Shown here one piece after another: positions 8,001 through 17,700 of a DNA stretch of 39,214 nucleotides; the stretch's first letter is position 1, and the number at the start of each line of letters is the position of its first letter. The stretch comes from JBKHBQ01 sp046542305 (lineage in GTDB: Bacteria > Bacteroidota > Bacteroidia > Bacteroidales > 4484-276). The position numbers and the translations under genes are program-made. The notes beneath the pieces are model-generated. The model was not told the DNA's origin and did not search any database. It worked only from the letters and a program-made list of their open reading frames with translations. The stretch is taken from the NCBI GenBank assembly GCA_046542305.1, contig JBKHBQ010000003.1, positions 1 to 39,214 on the forward strand, read 5' to 3'.

Positions 8001-10383
8001 AGCCCTGTTCGATGGTTTCGCCTCCATTTGGATAGGTAACGGTAAGCCCCTCTACACCCACAACCGAATTCACTGCTCCGGGCGTGCCGTTATCCACGAT
8101 GCTGGCAGCCCAGCTTTCGGGGAGGCTGTTGTCGAAAGTTACATCGAGCAACTCCAGCGATGGTCCTGATCCATCAGCTTCCGCTGGCCATGGAGCCCCA
8201 TCGTCATAAGTAACCATATCCAACGTGTTGCCGTCGAAATAATTCAGCTCAACAGTTTCACCCGAGTTCCCCAGGTTACCGCTGGTCCATTGCAGCACAT
8301 CGGTAATTCCGTAATGTTGCATGACAGAATCGGCATTTTTGGCTATGACCATGTAGGTACCATCGGTAAATACGGTTCCCTGCGGGAAGATAAACTCAAT
8401 GCCCTGAGCGAAATACCAATTGCTCATATCCACATCGAATCCACTGTTGTTGTATAGCTCCAGGTATTCGAAATCATCATCGTTGCCAAGGCTTGTGGAT
8501 GGATTATACATAATCTCGTTGATCACAATGTCAGGAACCGGCTGTGGTTCGATAATGGAGAAATATTCATTGCTCACGTCCTGCGGATCGCCGGAATTAA
8601 CACCTTTCACGCGGATTTTGTAGTCATCGCCGGCAGCTTGCGAAGCGGGAATTGTCCATTCGTAGAATCCTGTATTCACAAGGTCGTTCACGATGGTATT
8701 AGGCGTTCCGAACGGGCCTTTCAGCAGAGCAATATCCACATTTCCTGAAAAATCGATATTCTGCCAGGTAATGGTATAGGTAGATCCCTGAACCCACATT
8801 TCATATCCGTCAGGGGAGGTCACAATAATTGTGGGCTCCTGTGCAACAGGTACAATATCTTCCGAGAAACGGCTGGTGAAAAAATCTCCGTTTACACGCG
8901 AATTGGGGATGCCTGTAAGGTTTACTTCTCCCGCCGGAATCGGCGTGTAAAGGTAATCGGCATCGTAGAAGTTGGTCCTGAAATATCCGGTTGAATCCGA
9001 ATTATCTGTAATTTCATACACCGAACCCTCCTGAAAATTTACTCCGGCATCTTCAAATACTGCAGCCTCGATGGTGATCAGCTCCGATTCGTAGGATTCG
9101 AAATCGGCGTAAAGCTCGGCAATGGTAACCACCTCGGGATCGATGATGTTACCGGCCGAAGTAGGATCGCCCGGGTCTTCGGAAGGTGAAAATTGCAGCA
9201 TGTTTCCATATGTATTCAGAACTCCTTTGATGCCGGTTATGCCATCGCCGATTTCATAATCGCTGGTGATCACACCAGGATTGTCATCGATAAGAATGGC
9301 GGCCGTGGCATCCTGTATGAACTTCTGATTTCGCCATACCTGCTGATAGGTGAGGACTACCTCGCCCGAAAGGATGTATTCGTTGCCGAGTGTACCGGCC
9401 CTGAGTTCGGCGATGGTTGAAACCGTGGGTAAGCCTTGTGTGGTGGCACTGGCAGATGGTACGGTACCATCAGTTTTATAATCTACATTCGGACCGGAAT
9501 TGGTATAGGCGTAAATTTCAAAGAAAAATTCGGTGTTGGTAGGTAAGGAAGAAAATATGTAGGATTCCTCTCCATAAACAACGTTTATCGCACCGTTGCC
9601 ATCACTAAAATCCAAATCGTTAACTTCAAATACTCCATCTACGGGTGGTGTGATGGTTGAACTTGTACTTGCCTTGATCAGGTAAGCATCAGGTAACTGT
9701 GTGCCGGTGGCATCGGTCCAGCTAAGGGTAATTTCGATGCCATTCGCTGAAGCAGTAAAATTTGTCGGGTGATTCGAAGGTTCCGGATTAACCGTCCCGC
9801 CACATTCAGCAACATGATATCCAAGGTTATCCCAATAGTTTTGATCATAAACAATCCATTGGGAATCGTCGGCATTTGTTCCTGCAGAAGCAGCCCAGTT
9901 TGTTGTTGGCGAACATACATCAGGCTTTCTGACAATGGTATGGTCCTGAGTTCCATTTTCCAGCCCTGCCACAGGCCAAAATGAACCGGGATCTTCTCCT
10001 TCTACACCTATCACATCTATTAACACACCATCCTTAAACAATCCCACCGCATCATCACCATTAAAATTGATAACGCTGCTGCTGGTAACATCTGCCAAAG
10101 CAAGAATTGAAGCATCGGCTGAACTATGGGCGGCAATATATACATCCCCGTCAGCAAGGATGCCGCTTAGGGTTAATGTATTGCCATAGGGATTCCCATT
10201 ACTGCCTAGTTTTATTTCATAAGCAGATAAATCTACAGTATTCCCGGTCCCATTATAAATTTCTACATATTTATTAAAGCTGCTTCCCTCGGAATATTCC
10301 GAAAAAAACAAATCGGACGCCTGTCCGAAACTAAAATATGTGACAGTAAAAAATAGTACTGTCAGAAACGTAAATCTTTTCAT
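5050..10383 (-). CDS. giant T9SS-secreted protein with four lamin-tail domains
   Basis: 1777 residues, the largest gene of the window. A signal peptide (1-20, ending SFGQ) is followed by LTD1 (about 22-190, including the SAGTNADDSQWIV and YWDNLGYH segments), fibronectin III (about 200-318) and a DUF5689-like OB fold (about 323-510). Then come alternating Ig-like NGGE modules (about 518-611, 780-872, 876-967, 1133-1226) and LTDs starting INEIMYN or ITEIMYN (about 613-770, 973-1128, 1231-1398). The GISSY/YWPGGGIF module covers about 1400-1556 and a GDLIAAL module about 1557-1694. A T9SS type A sorting domain (SIWPNPAADVL onward) ends it. LTDs in secreted bacterial proteins often accompany nucleases or adhesins, but I see no catalytic domain. 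The architecture matches the 594-4940 product and suggests module shuffling between neighbours. Confidence 0.9.
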   Translation of the reverse strand: MKRFTFLTVLFFTVTYFSFGQASDLFFSEYSEGSSFNKYVEIYNGTGNTVDLSAYEIKLGSNGNPYGNTLTLSGILADGDVYIAAHSSADASILALADVTSSSVINFNGDDAVGLFKDGVLIDVIGVEGEDPGSFWPVAGLENGTQDHTIVRKPDVCSPTTNWAASAGTNADDSQWIVYDQNYWDNLGYHVAECGGTVNPEPSNHPTNFTASANGIEITLSWTDATGTQLPDAYLIKASTSSTITPPVDGVFEVNDLDFSDGNGAINVVYGEESYIFSSLPTNTEFFFEIYAYTNSGPNVDYKTDGTVPSASATTQGLPTVSTIAELRAGTLGNEYILSGEVVLTYQQVWRNQKFIQDATAAILIDDNPGVITSDYEIGDGITGIKGVLNTYGNMLQFSPSEDPGDPTSAGNIIDPEVVTIAELYADFESYESELITIEAAVFEDAGVNFQEGSVYEITDNSDSTGYFRTNFYDADYLYTPIPAGEVNLTGIPNSRVNGDFFTSRFSEDIVPVAQEPTIIVTSPDGYEMWVQGSTYTITWQNIDFSGNVDIALLKGPFGTPNTIVNDLVNTGFYEWTIPASQAAGDDYKIRVKGVNSGDPQDVSNEYFSIIEPQPVPDIVINEIMYNPSTSLGNDDDFEYLELYNNSGFDVDMSNWYFAQGIEFIFPQGTVFTDGTYMVIAKNADSVMQHYGITDVLQWTSGNLGNSGETVELNYFDGNTLDMVTYDDGAPWPAEADGSGPSLELLDVTFDNSLPESWAASIVDNGTPGAVNSVVGVEGLTVTYPNGGETIEQGSSVSITWDYFGFNGLIKIELITDTKNREVLAENIPVTDGLWDWEVPSDQPVGDNYKIKISDMDDGMPMDESDGVFSIVEFVVPAITVLEPNGGEVWAQGTTHTISWTSEFFSGDVKIELSDGSQTTLIEASVPAAQGSYEWEIPADQTPGINYTVIISDVSTGTPSDESDAPFSIIEPAAAPDLVITEIMYNTPSYDNEWIEIYNNEAFTVDLEGFYILDDNDSHIPVVFPDGYSIAPGQYFTVSLELLAPPLPFTPDFVGDAQWSLGNSGDDVRLFDPVGQLVDIVSYEDGSPWPTEPDGDGPSLSLLVPTIDNSLPESWAASLQDGGSPGAENFPVEPVITVTDPNGGETIQQGSTFNITWTWANFEGYVMIELLTPEKATASVIADNVPVTDGSYDWLVTQVVGDGYIIRISDVEDGEPMDESDGTFSIVPAAQLPDVVINEIMYNPPESGIDSLEYIELYNNGDVAVNLEGWYFLEGINYTFPDYMLGAGEYVLVAVDADVMFNTFGVVALEWTSGGLSNGGEDIDLRNHLGEQIDYVDYDDGGAWPVAPDEYGPSLALLDPALDNSLADSWKAETQNTVLNAEGYPIYGSPGAANFLLPAQGILISGGWTGISSYVLPTDPSIEPMMDLIVEDLTVMQDFNSIYFPLYNVNTIVNWNYEKGYQLKMDEPRYHVIYGPTVTDKNVDLNEGWNSLPVLSECPVDAAALFGGLTDLIFVKEMGSDKIYWPGGGIFTLDYLMPGNAYFIKVSANTVVTFPDCAAKFSIPQPQQSTQAETVWNPVAPAAVSHAIGFSEAAFASLREGDLIAALTENGYCAGILEVNGQQAAMMVWGDDVYTSDVDGFAEEEQFSFAVYRQSTGETFEVLAEYDLSYADAGDFTTHGISYVTNLTMGTTGIDQPAHADISIWPNPAADVLHISLSGAVYTDVEIYSSLGQKVYSGEIAGQQAAINISSLNKGYYFIKFVNRSSGVQETLNFIRK

Positions 10384-10426
10384 GATGTAATGTTTTTAGG
10401 TTAGTAAATATCCTCCTTAACTAAGA

Positions 10427-10434
10427 CAAAAATA
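10427..10434 (-). promoter_or_regulatory. possible -7 element (TATTTTTG) for the 5050-10383 gene
   Basis: On the minus strand TATTTTTG fits the Bacteroidota -7 consensus TAnnTTTG and lies 43 bp before the ATG at 10383. It overlaps the U tract of the preceding terminator, so the match may come from the T run. No -33 TTG is visible at the usual distance. Confidence 0.3.
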
Positions 10435-10469
10435 GCTGTACCGAAAGAACTGAATGCTTCCGGTACAGC
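10428..10469 (-). terminator. intrinsic terminator of the 10479-13868 gene
   Basis: On the minus strand GCTGTACCG and CGGTACAGC (extended by GAAG and CTTT pairing) enclose a short loop and are followed by ATTTTTG. It lies about 10 bp beyond the stop of the upstream gene. Confidence 0.75.
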
Positions 10470-10478
10470 CGTAATATA

Positions 10479-13400
10479 TTATTCAATAATCAATCGTTCA
10501 ATAGCATAATCACCTTCAACACTGAAAAGCCTGATGATGTACATTCCTGCATCGAGGTTTCTCAGGTCGAGCTGGTTTTGATATCCCGAAAGCGCTGTCG
10601 AAAGGATCAGGCTGCCGGTAAGATTATATACTTCTGCCCTGTTGATCTGCACTTTGCTGCTGAGGTTAACCAGTCCGTTGCCGGGGTTTGGATAAACAGC
10701 AATAAGCTTTTCGTGAAGCTTTTCGCCTACCGAGGTGGTTTCGGATACCAGGATGTTGTCCACTTCCCAGGTAGAAGCTTCTTCGGTGGTGGAATGATAT
10801 ACAAATGCAATGTAGAGCATGCCGTCAGCATAATCACTAATGTCGATGTTACCGGATTCCGTCCATTCATAGTCTCCCGGCGACCATGCAGCCATTGCAG
10901 TCAGGTCGGTCCATGTACCTGCGGAAGGATCACCGGAGCCGTCATAATCGGTCGACACCATCAGTTCGAGCTGCGGGCCTTCAAATTTCATGGCAGAATA
11001 GAAGTTGAGTATTTCGCCGGATGAATTGGTAAGGTCGATGGCCGGTGAAATCAGCCAGTCTTCATTTTCAAACGCTCCGCCGGAATAGCCGCTCATTTTG
11101 GCGCAGGGCGAATCTTCGATTCCATACTGGTCGGTGCGCACCCATTCCTGATCTCCGGTCACGCTAACCGGTGTCCATCCGCCCCAATCCTGGTTAAAGT
11201 CCGTAAACAGGATGTAGGGAGATTCGCCGGTGATGGCCTGTGCCATGGGCGGTGTACCATCGGTTTTGTAATCTATCTGCGATCCCGAATTCGTGTACGG
11301 GAAAATTTTAAAATAATAGGTGGTGTTCTCCATCAGGCTGACAAACTGGTAGGCCTGCATGCCCTGCGGAATATTTATTGCTCCCGAACCGTCGGCGAGG
11401 TTAGTATCGTCGGCCACGGGGGTTCCGTCCTGCGGCAGTGCAATGTTGTCTTCATCGCTTGCCAGGATCAGGTAAGCTTCAGGCAGAACCTCTCCGGTAG
11501 CATCGGCCCATGAAAGGTCAATCTTCAGTTCCTCGGCCACAGCCGTAAAAACAGTGGGATAATTGGTCGGCTCCGGCATGGCTTCTGATTGTGTAACTTC
11601 GATGTTGTCAACTTCCCAGGTAGAAGCCTCCGATGTATTTGAATAATAAGTAAACGCGATGAAAATGGTATTGCCCGAATAAGCTGAGATATCGATGGTT
11701 CCCGATGGTACCCAATCGTATCCGCCATCAGACCACGACGCCAGATCAGTAAGATCGCTCCAGGTGAAATCATTTGGATTGCCTGATCCGTCGTAATCCG
11801 TTGAAACGCGCAGTTCGAGTTGGGGCCCGGGGAAATTCATTGCCGAGAAGAACTCAAGTACTTCATTGCTGGTGTTGGTCAGATTTATGGCCGGCGAAAT
11901 CAGCCAGTCCTCATTATCCTGTGCACCTCCGGAATAGCCGCTGATGCGGGCACAGGGCGAGTCTTCGATGCCATACTGCTCGGTACGTTCCCATACCTGT
12001 TCGCCAGTTACATTCACCTGCGTCCATCCACCCCAGTCTTCATTAAAATCGGTAAAGAGAAGGTACGGTGAAGATCCTGTGGTAGCTTCTGCCGAAGGTG
12101 CTGTGCCGTCGGTTTTAAAATCGATATCCGAGCCTGAATTGGTATACGGATAGATCATGAAATAATAGGTGGTGTTCTGCATCAGATTTGCAAACTGATA
12201 GGATTCCACACCTGCCATTACATTTACGGCTGCGGCGCCATCGTTCAGGTTTGTATCGTCCGAAACGGGTTCGCCGTCCTGAGGAATGTCGAAGGTGTTG
12301 TCGTCGCTGGCCAGGATCAGATATCCTGTGGGAATAACCGCGCCGGTGGCATCCGTCCACGAAAGTGTGATGTCGAGGTTGTTGGCCGTGGCTGCGAAAT
12401 CGGTGGGATAGTTGGTGGGCTCACCCACAATTTCCGACTGGGTTACTTCCACGTTGTCGATTTCCCAGTTTGCCGCACCGGCAGTGGTGGAATAATAGGT
12501 GTAGGCAATGTACACCATATTTCCTGAAAAGCCAGCCAGATCAATACTTCCCGACTCGGTCCATTCAAAACTGCCTTCCGACCAGTTGACCTGCGAAGTA
12601 AGATCGGTCCAGGTAAAATCGTTGGGATTGCCCGAACCGTCATAATCTGTTGACACGCGCAGTTCGAGCTGCGGCCCGTCGTAACTGGTAGCCGAATAAA
12701 ACTTCAGGGTTTCTCCATTGGTAGCCGTAAAGTCCAGTACGGGAGAAATCAGCCAGTCCTCGTTGTCGAGGGGGCCGCCGGAATATCCGCTCATCAGGGC
12801 GCAAGGCGTGCCGTTGATACCATAGGTGTTGTCGCGGCTCCATTCCTGATCGCCGGTTACACTATAGGTCATCCATCCGCCCCAGTCGTCGTTGAAATCG
12901 GTGTAAAGCAGATAGGGTGAATCGCCGGTAGTAGCCTCAGCATAGGGTGCAGTGCCGTCGGTTTTATAGTCGATGGAAGAGCCCGCATTGGTGTAGGGGA
13001 AGATCATGAAATAATAGGTAGTATTTTCCATCAGGTTGCTGAACTGGTAGGCTTCCGTGCCCGCCATTACATTTATGGCGGCGTATCCGTCGCTCAGGTT
13101 CGGGTCGTTGGAAACCGGTGTGCCGTCAACGGGCAGGTCGATATCATCATCTTCGCTGCCGATAAGCAGGTAACCCTGCGGAATCACCTCACCGGTGGCA
13201 TCCGTCCAGCTAACCGTAATATTTAGATTACTTCCGTTGGCTGCAAATGCAGTAGGATAATTTGTGGGTTCCGGAAGCACCGTACCACCGCAATTGGCAG
13301 TATGCATGCCCAGGTCATCCCAATAGTTGATATCATTCACAATCCACTGCGAATCGTCGGCATTGGTACCCGCCGAAGCTGTCCAGTCGGTGGTGGGCGA

Positions 13401-13868
13401 GCAAACATCAGGCTTCCTGATCAGGGTATGATCTATTGTTCCTTCCACACCGGCAACCATCCAGGCAACTCCCGGATTTTCACCTTCCACACCGATTACG
13501 TCGATCAGGGTTCCGTCCTTGAACAGCCCCAAGGCATCGTTTCCATTGAAATTGATCACCGAACTGCTGGTAAGGTTTGCAATGGCAAGAATCTCATCCG
13601 AAGCCTGCGCATGCGAAACCACATACACACCGCCATCTTCGAGGGTTCCTTCAAGTGTGACGGAATTTTCCATGAGATTGCCGTTGCTGCCGATCTTGAG
13701 TTCGTAAATGGTTAAATCCACCGGTGCTCCGGTTCCGTTGTATATTTCGATGTATTTATTGTAGCTACTTCCCTCGGCATATTCCGAGATAAAAAGATCA
13801 GTAGCCTGTCCTAATGTCGTTGTGGCTGAAATCATGATTGCCACCATTAAAAAGAAAAGTTTTTTCAT
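10479..13868 (-). CDS. T9SS-secreted protein with LTD and three fibronectin III/choice-of-anchor J repeats
   Basis: 1129 residues. A signal peptide (about 1-20, ending TLGQ) is followed by a lamin-tail domain (about 22-190). Three tandem units come next, each a fibronectin III module (ITVSWTDATG type) followed by a choice-of-anchor J jelly-roll domain (about 318-478, 600-764, 885-1046). The J domains share DWGGW, NEDWLISP and the ELRVSTDYDGSG segment (ELMVSTDYDGSG in the third). The units are also alike at DNA level, which points to tandem duplication. A T9SS type A sorting domain (VYPNPGNGLVNLSS onward) closes it. The choice-of-anchor J fold is MAM/lectin-like and usually binds glycans or proteins; the ligand is unknown. 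It starts 35 bp after the stop of the 13904-14659 frame with no hairpin between, so the two loci are probably co-transcribed. Confidence 0.9.
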   Translation of the reverse strand: MKKLFFLMVAIMISATTTLGQATDLFISEYAEGSSYNKYIEIYNGTGAPVDLTIYELKIGSNGNLMENSVTLEGTLEDGGVYVVSHAQASDEILAIANLTSSSVINFNGNDALGLFKDGTLIDVIGVEGENPGVAWMVAGVEGTIDHTLIRKPDVCSPTTDWTASAGTNADDSQWIVNDINYWDDLGMHTANCGGTVLPEPTNYPTAFAANGSNLNITVSWTDATGEVIPQGYLLIGSEDDDIDLPVDGTPVSNDPNLSDGYAAINVMAGTEAYQFSNLMENTTYYFMIFPYTNAGSSIDYKTDGTAPYAEATTGDSPYLLYTDFNDDWGGWMTYSVTGDQEWSRDNTYGINGTPCALMSGYSGGPLDNEDWLISPVLDFTATNGETLKFYSATSYDGPQLELRVSTDYDGSGNPNDFTWTDLTSQVNWSEGSFEWTESGSIDLAGFSGNMVYIAYTYYSTTAGAANWEIDNVEVTQSEIVGEPTNYPTDFAATANNLDITLSWTDATGAVIPTGYLILASDDNTFDIPQDGEPVSDDTNLNDGAAAVNVMAGVESYQFANLMQNTTYYFMIYPYTNSGSDIDFKTDGTAPSAEATTGSSPYLLFTDFNEDWGGWTQVNVTGEQVWERTEQYGIEDSPCARISGYSGGAQDNEDWLISPAINLTNTSNEVLEFFSAMNFPGPQLELRVSTDYDGSGNPNDFTWSDLTDLASWSDGGYDWVPSGTIDISAYSGNTIFIAFTYYSNTSEASTWEVDNIEVTQSEAMPEPTNYPTVFTAVAEELKIDLSWADATGEVLPEAYLILASDEDNIALPQDGTPVADDTNLADGSGAINIPQGMQAYQFVSLMENTTYYFKIFPYTNSGSQIDYKTDGTPPMAQAITGESPYILFTDFNQDWGGWTPVSVTGDQEWVRTDQYGIEDSPCAKMSGYSGGAFENEDWLISPAIDLTNSSGEILNFYSAMKFEGPQLELMVSTDYDGSGDPSAGTWTDLTAMAAWSPGDYEWTESGNIDISDYADGMLYIAFVYHSTTEEASTWEVDNILVSETTSVGEKLHEKLIAVYPNPGNGLVNLSSKVQINRAEVYNLTGSLILSTALSGYQNQLDLRNLDAGMYIIRLFSVEGDYAIERLIIE

Positions 13869-13903
13869 GTGATTCCGTTTTTTATTTTAATTTATATAAA
13901 TGT

Positions 13904-14659
13904 TTAATTAATAATCAGCTTGTTGGTTACTATTTCGCCGGTAAGCTTGTTGGTGATGTGCAACAAATAAATTCCCGGCATTTTGTCCCTCAGGTCGATA
14001 AGCATTTCGTTACCTGTAGTTTGATCTTCAAAGATCAACTCTCCTGTGAGGTTGTAAACTTTTACAAATCGGCTGTCCGTATTCCCAAAATCCACTGAAA
14101 ACAAGCCTTCCCCCGGATTGGGATAAATTGAAAGCATTGTCCGGGGAGGTTCGTTCACCCCTATAAATTCGCAAAACTCTCCCGGAGTAGCGAACAGATC
14201 CTGCCCCTGCGAATTCTGCCCAGCTAAAGACACAGACGCATACCATAGTTCACCCACGTTATTATCTTCGGTTGGGTAACAGAAGGTGAGCGAAGGCCCG
14301 TTGCCATCAGGTTCGAGGGGCCAGGGTGCGGCATCCGAATATTCCACCTGGTCGATAATGTTTCCGCTCAGATCCATGATCTGTAACAATTCTCCGCCAT
14401 TGCTCAATGCTCCGTCGGTCCATTGTTCGGCTTCAATACCAAAGGCATCCTGGAAAGCATCGGCATTTTTGGCCACCAGGAAAAATTCGCCTGCACCAAG
14501 CACCACCGGCGGAAATTCAAACTCTATCCCGTCAGAAAAATACAAGCCGCCCAGGTTTACCGAAGATCCGAAATTGTAGAGTTCAATAAATTCGAGAACA
14601 TCCTCGCCACTTTCCGGCGGATTGTACATGATTTCGGTGATCACAAGGTTGTAATCCAT
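13904..14659 (-). CDS. C-terminal part of an interrupted T9SS protein: LTD and sorting domain
   Basis: 251 residues from the first ATG, but the same frame is open back to 14785 and encodes the second half of a PKD repeat (NQQNPGQITYNSAG). It therefore continues the 14786-18412 product, with which it is in register (18412 minus 14659 is a multiple of three). It carries one lamin-tail domain (VITEIMYNPPESGED onward) and a complete T9SS type A sorting domain (LSIYPNPGEG onward). It has no signal peptide, so on its own it should not be exported. It would work only if the TAG at 14786-14788 is read through or is a sequencing error; otherwise it is the 3' remnant of a pseudogene. Confidence 0.75.
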   Translation of the reverse strand: MDYNLVITEIMYNPPESGEDVLEFIELYNFGSSVNLGGLYFSDGIEFEFPPVVLGAGEFFLVAKNADAFQDAFGIEAEQWTDGALSNGGELLQIMDLSGNIIDQVEYSDAAPWPLEPDGNGPSLTFCYPTEDNNVGELWYASVSLAGQNSQGQDLFATPGEFCEFIGVNEPPRTMLSIYPNPGEGLFSVDFGNTDSRFVKVYNLTGELIFEDQTTGNEMLIDLRDKMPGIYLLHITNKLTGEIVTNKLIIN

Positions 14660-14785
14660 TACTTCCAGAACCGAAATATAGTCCGTTTTAGTTTCGGTTG
14701 TGGATCCGTTCTGGTTGGAAACGGTGAGCGATACGTCGAAGAGGCCTGCAGAATTATAGGTTATCTGCCCCGGATTCTGCTGGTT

Positions 14786-14788
14786 CTA
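14786..14788 (-). other. in-frame TAG splitting one gene of about 1,500 codons
   Basis: On the minus strand the frame reads GGTPSG-TAG-NQQNPGQITYNSAG. The two preceding PKD repeats read GGTPSTFNGQIPP and GGTPSSSTVQNPTG, so the stop falls in the middle of a repeat at a variable position. One base change (for example TAC, TCG or CAG) would restore the frame. A nonsense mutation, a base-call error or readthrough are the options. Confidence 0.85.
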
Positions 14789-17700
14789 CCCGGACGGTGT
14801 GCCGCCCTCGAAGGTCCAATCCCAGCTTGTAGGATTTCCTGCAGACTGATCGGTGAAGGTGATGCTTTCGCCGACAAAAATGGTAGTTTCGCTGGCAGTG
14901 AAGGCTGCCTGCGGCGGCGGGATCACCTGCACGGTGATGTAATCTGCCTTGACTTCGGTATCCGAGCCATAGGCGTTGGTAGCTGTTAAGGTCACATCAA
15001 ACGACCCGGCGGTATTATAAGTGATCCCGGTCGGGTTTTGTACCGTAGACGAAGATGGTGTGCCGCCTTCAAAGGTCCACTGCCATGAGGTGGGCACGTT
15101 TGTGGAAAGGTCTGTAAAATCGATGCTTTCACCTACATAGATAGTGGTGAGGTTTGCGGCAAAATTGGCTGCCGGTGGTGGCGGCAATTCGAATACCTCG
15201 ATAAAATCCTCTTTTGTTTCGGTGCTTTGCCCGTAGGCATTGGTTACGGTAAGCGAAACATCATAGGTTCCGGCGGTGTTGTAAACGACCGCCGGTGGAA
15301 TCTGTCCGTTGAACGTGGACGGTGTGCCTCCCTGGAAGGTCCATTCCCAGTTGGTGGGGTTACCGGTTGAAAGATCGGTGAAATTCACACTTTGCCCTTC
15401 CTGAATGGAGGTGTTGTCGGCGGTGAATTCGGCAAATGGCAAAATGGCACATCCGGTTCCGGGTGTTGCCCAGATGGTATCGTTGGCAGTGTTTACGGCT
15501 GCAAATTCGGTTGAGATGGTCCAGTTTTCAGCAATGTTGTTGTCCAGATCAGGATTGCAGAAGGTAAGCGAGGGGCCGTAACCATCTGCAAGTGTATCCC
15601 ACGGAAGTTCAGGGCTGTAATCCACCATGTCGACCAGGTTGCCAAACTTGTCCATGAGTTGGACATCTTCGCCGCCGTTGTTCAGCGCACCGTTGGTCCA
15701 CTGGTAGGCCGTTACCCCGAAAGTATTGTACATAGCCTGTGCATTGACGGAAACCAGCAGGTATTCGCCCGGATTGATCGTGGCAGCGGGAAACGTAAAT
15801 TCAATACCCTCTGAGAAATAATAATCCGTCAGATCTACCGCATTTATATCGTTGTTGTAAATCTCAAGAAACTCCAGAGAATCGTTGCCTGCTTCAGGCG
15901 GGTTGTACATAATTTCCGTGATCACCAAAAATGGAACTTCCACGGGTTCGATAATCGAGAATACATCGTCGCTTTCATCCATCGGATCTCCATCCTCGGC
16001 ATCAGAAATTTTAATTTTATACTGATCACCGGTAGGCTGACCTGCGGGAACAAGCCAGGTCCATTCGCCAAGGCTTACGTCTACGGCATCGGCCAGAACC
16101 GTGCTGCCGCCGTTGATCAGTTCGATTTTAATATCGCCGTCAAAATTCAGGTAGCTCCAGGTAATGTCATAGGTTTCGCCCTGCTGGAAATATTCACCGC
16201 CATTGGGATAAACCACCGTAAGAACCGGTTCGGCCGGGAAATTCAGTTCACCCGGTGTACCAAAGTTTTGAAAGCTGGCAGCCCAGTTTTCGGCCACATT
16301 GTTGTCGAGCTCAGGATCGAGCAGCGAAAGCGACGGCCCGTTTCCATCGGGTTCAGTGGGCCAGGGGGCATTGTCGCTGTAGATCACAATATCGATCTGA
16401 TTTCCTGCGGCATCTGCTAATTCCACGGTTTCGCCCCCATTATTGAGCGCACCACCGGCAAAAGGTCCCACCAAATTGGTGATGCCATAAAAACTGGCGA
16501 TGCTGTCGGGTACGCGGGCAATCACCAGGTATTCGCCGGCGCCGATCACCGTTCCCGGTTCAAAAGTAAATTCGATACCATTGCTGAAATACCAGTTGCT
16601 AAGATCTACCGTTTCGTTCTCATTGTTGTAAATCTCAAGGTATTCCCAATAGTCGTCATTGCCGAGCTCCGGAGGAGGGTTATACATAATCTCGTTGATA
16701 ACAATATCGTAAATCGTCGGCGGCTCAATCACTGAAAAGATGCCGCTATAGCCGGTGACATCGGCTGCCACATCGGTAATGCGGATCTGGTAATCGTTGC
16801 CGGGTTCCTGACCGGCCGGAATATCCCACGCCCATGAACCTGCATTGGCTACCGCAGTTCCCAGCGTGGTCCAGGTTGGGGTGCCGGCAGAGGCGTTATC
16901 GGTCACTTCGATGGTTACATTGTCGAGCGTGTTGAGGGCATTCCAGGTGATGTTGTAGCTGTTGCCCTGGATCCATGCGGCGCCTGCTGCGGGAGTGATC
17001 ACCGAGATGATCGGTGTGGCGCTGCCGCCTGCCGTAATCTGTATTTCGTCCACCTCCCAGGTGGCTGCTTCCAGGTTATCGGAAACATATTTAAAGGCAA
17101 TGTGCACGTTGTCACTTTCAAATCCCGAAACATCAAGGTATTCCGAGAAGGTCCATTCCCAAAAAGGATCGCCGCTGGCCAGCACCGGATTCAGTTCGGT
17201 CCAGGTGGCAGCATTGGGATCGCCGCCGCCGTCATAGTCGGTGGAAACCAGGACCGAGAGCTGCTGTTCGGTAGTGGGATAGCCCACGGCCGTGTAAAAG
17301 CTGAGGATTTCGTTGTCGTACTGCGTGAAGTCGAAGGAGGGAGAAATCAGCCAGTCTTCGTTTTCCTGGGCGCCTCCTAAGAACCCACTCATTTTTGCAC
17401 ACGGCGTACCGCCAATCCCGAACGAATTATCGCGGTCCCAAACCTGATCGCCAATCACGCTCACGGTTTCATATCCGCCCCAGCTTTCATCAAACCCTTC
17501 AAAATGTATGGTGATAACGTTAGAAGTGGTAGCCTGTGCCGAGGGTGGTGTACCATCGGTTTTATAATCCACATTGGGTCCGGAATTGGTGTATGGAAAT
17601 ATTTTGAAATAGTAAGTAGTATTGGCCGGAAGGTTGGCAAAGGAGAAGTTTTCCTGTCCAAAGGCTACGTTGGCAGCGCCTTCGCCATCGTTCAGGTCTA

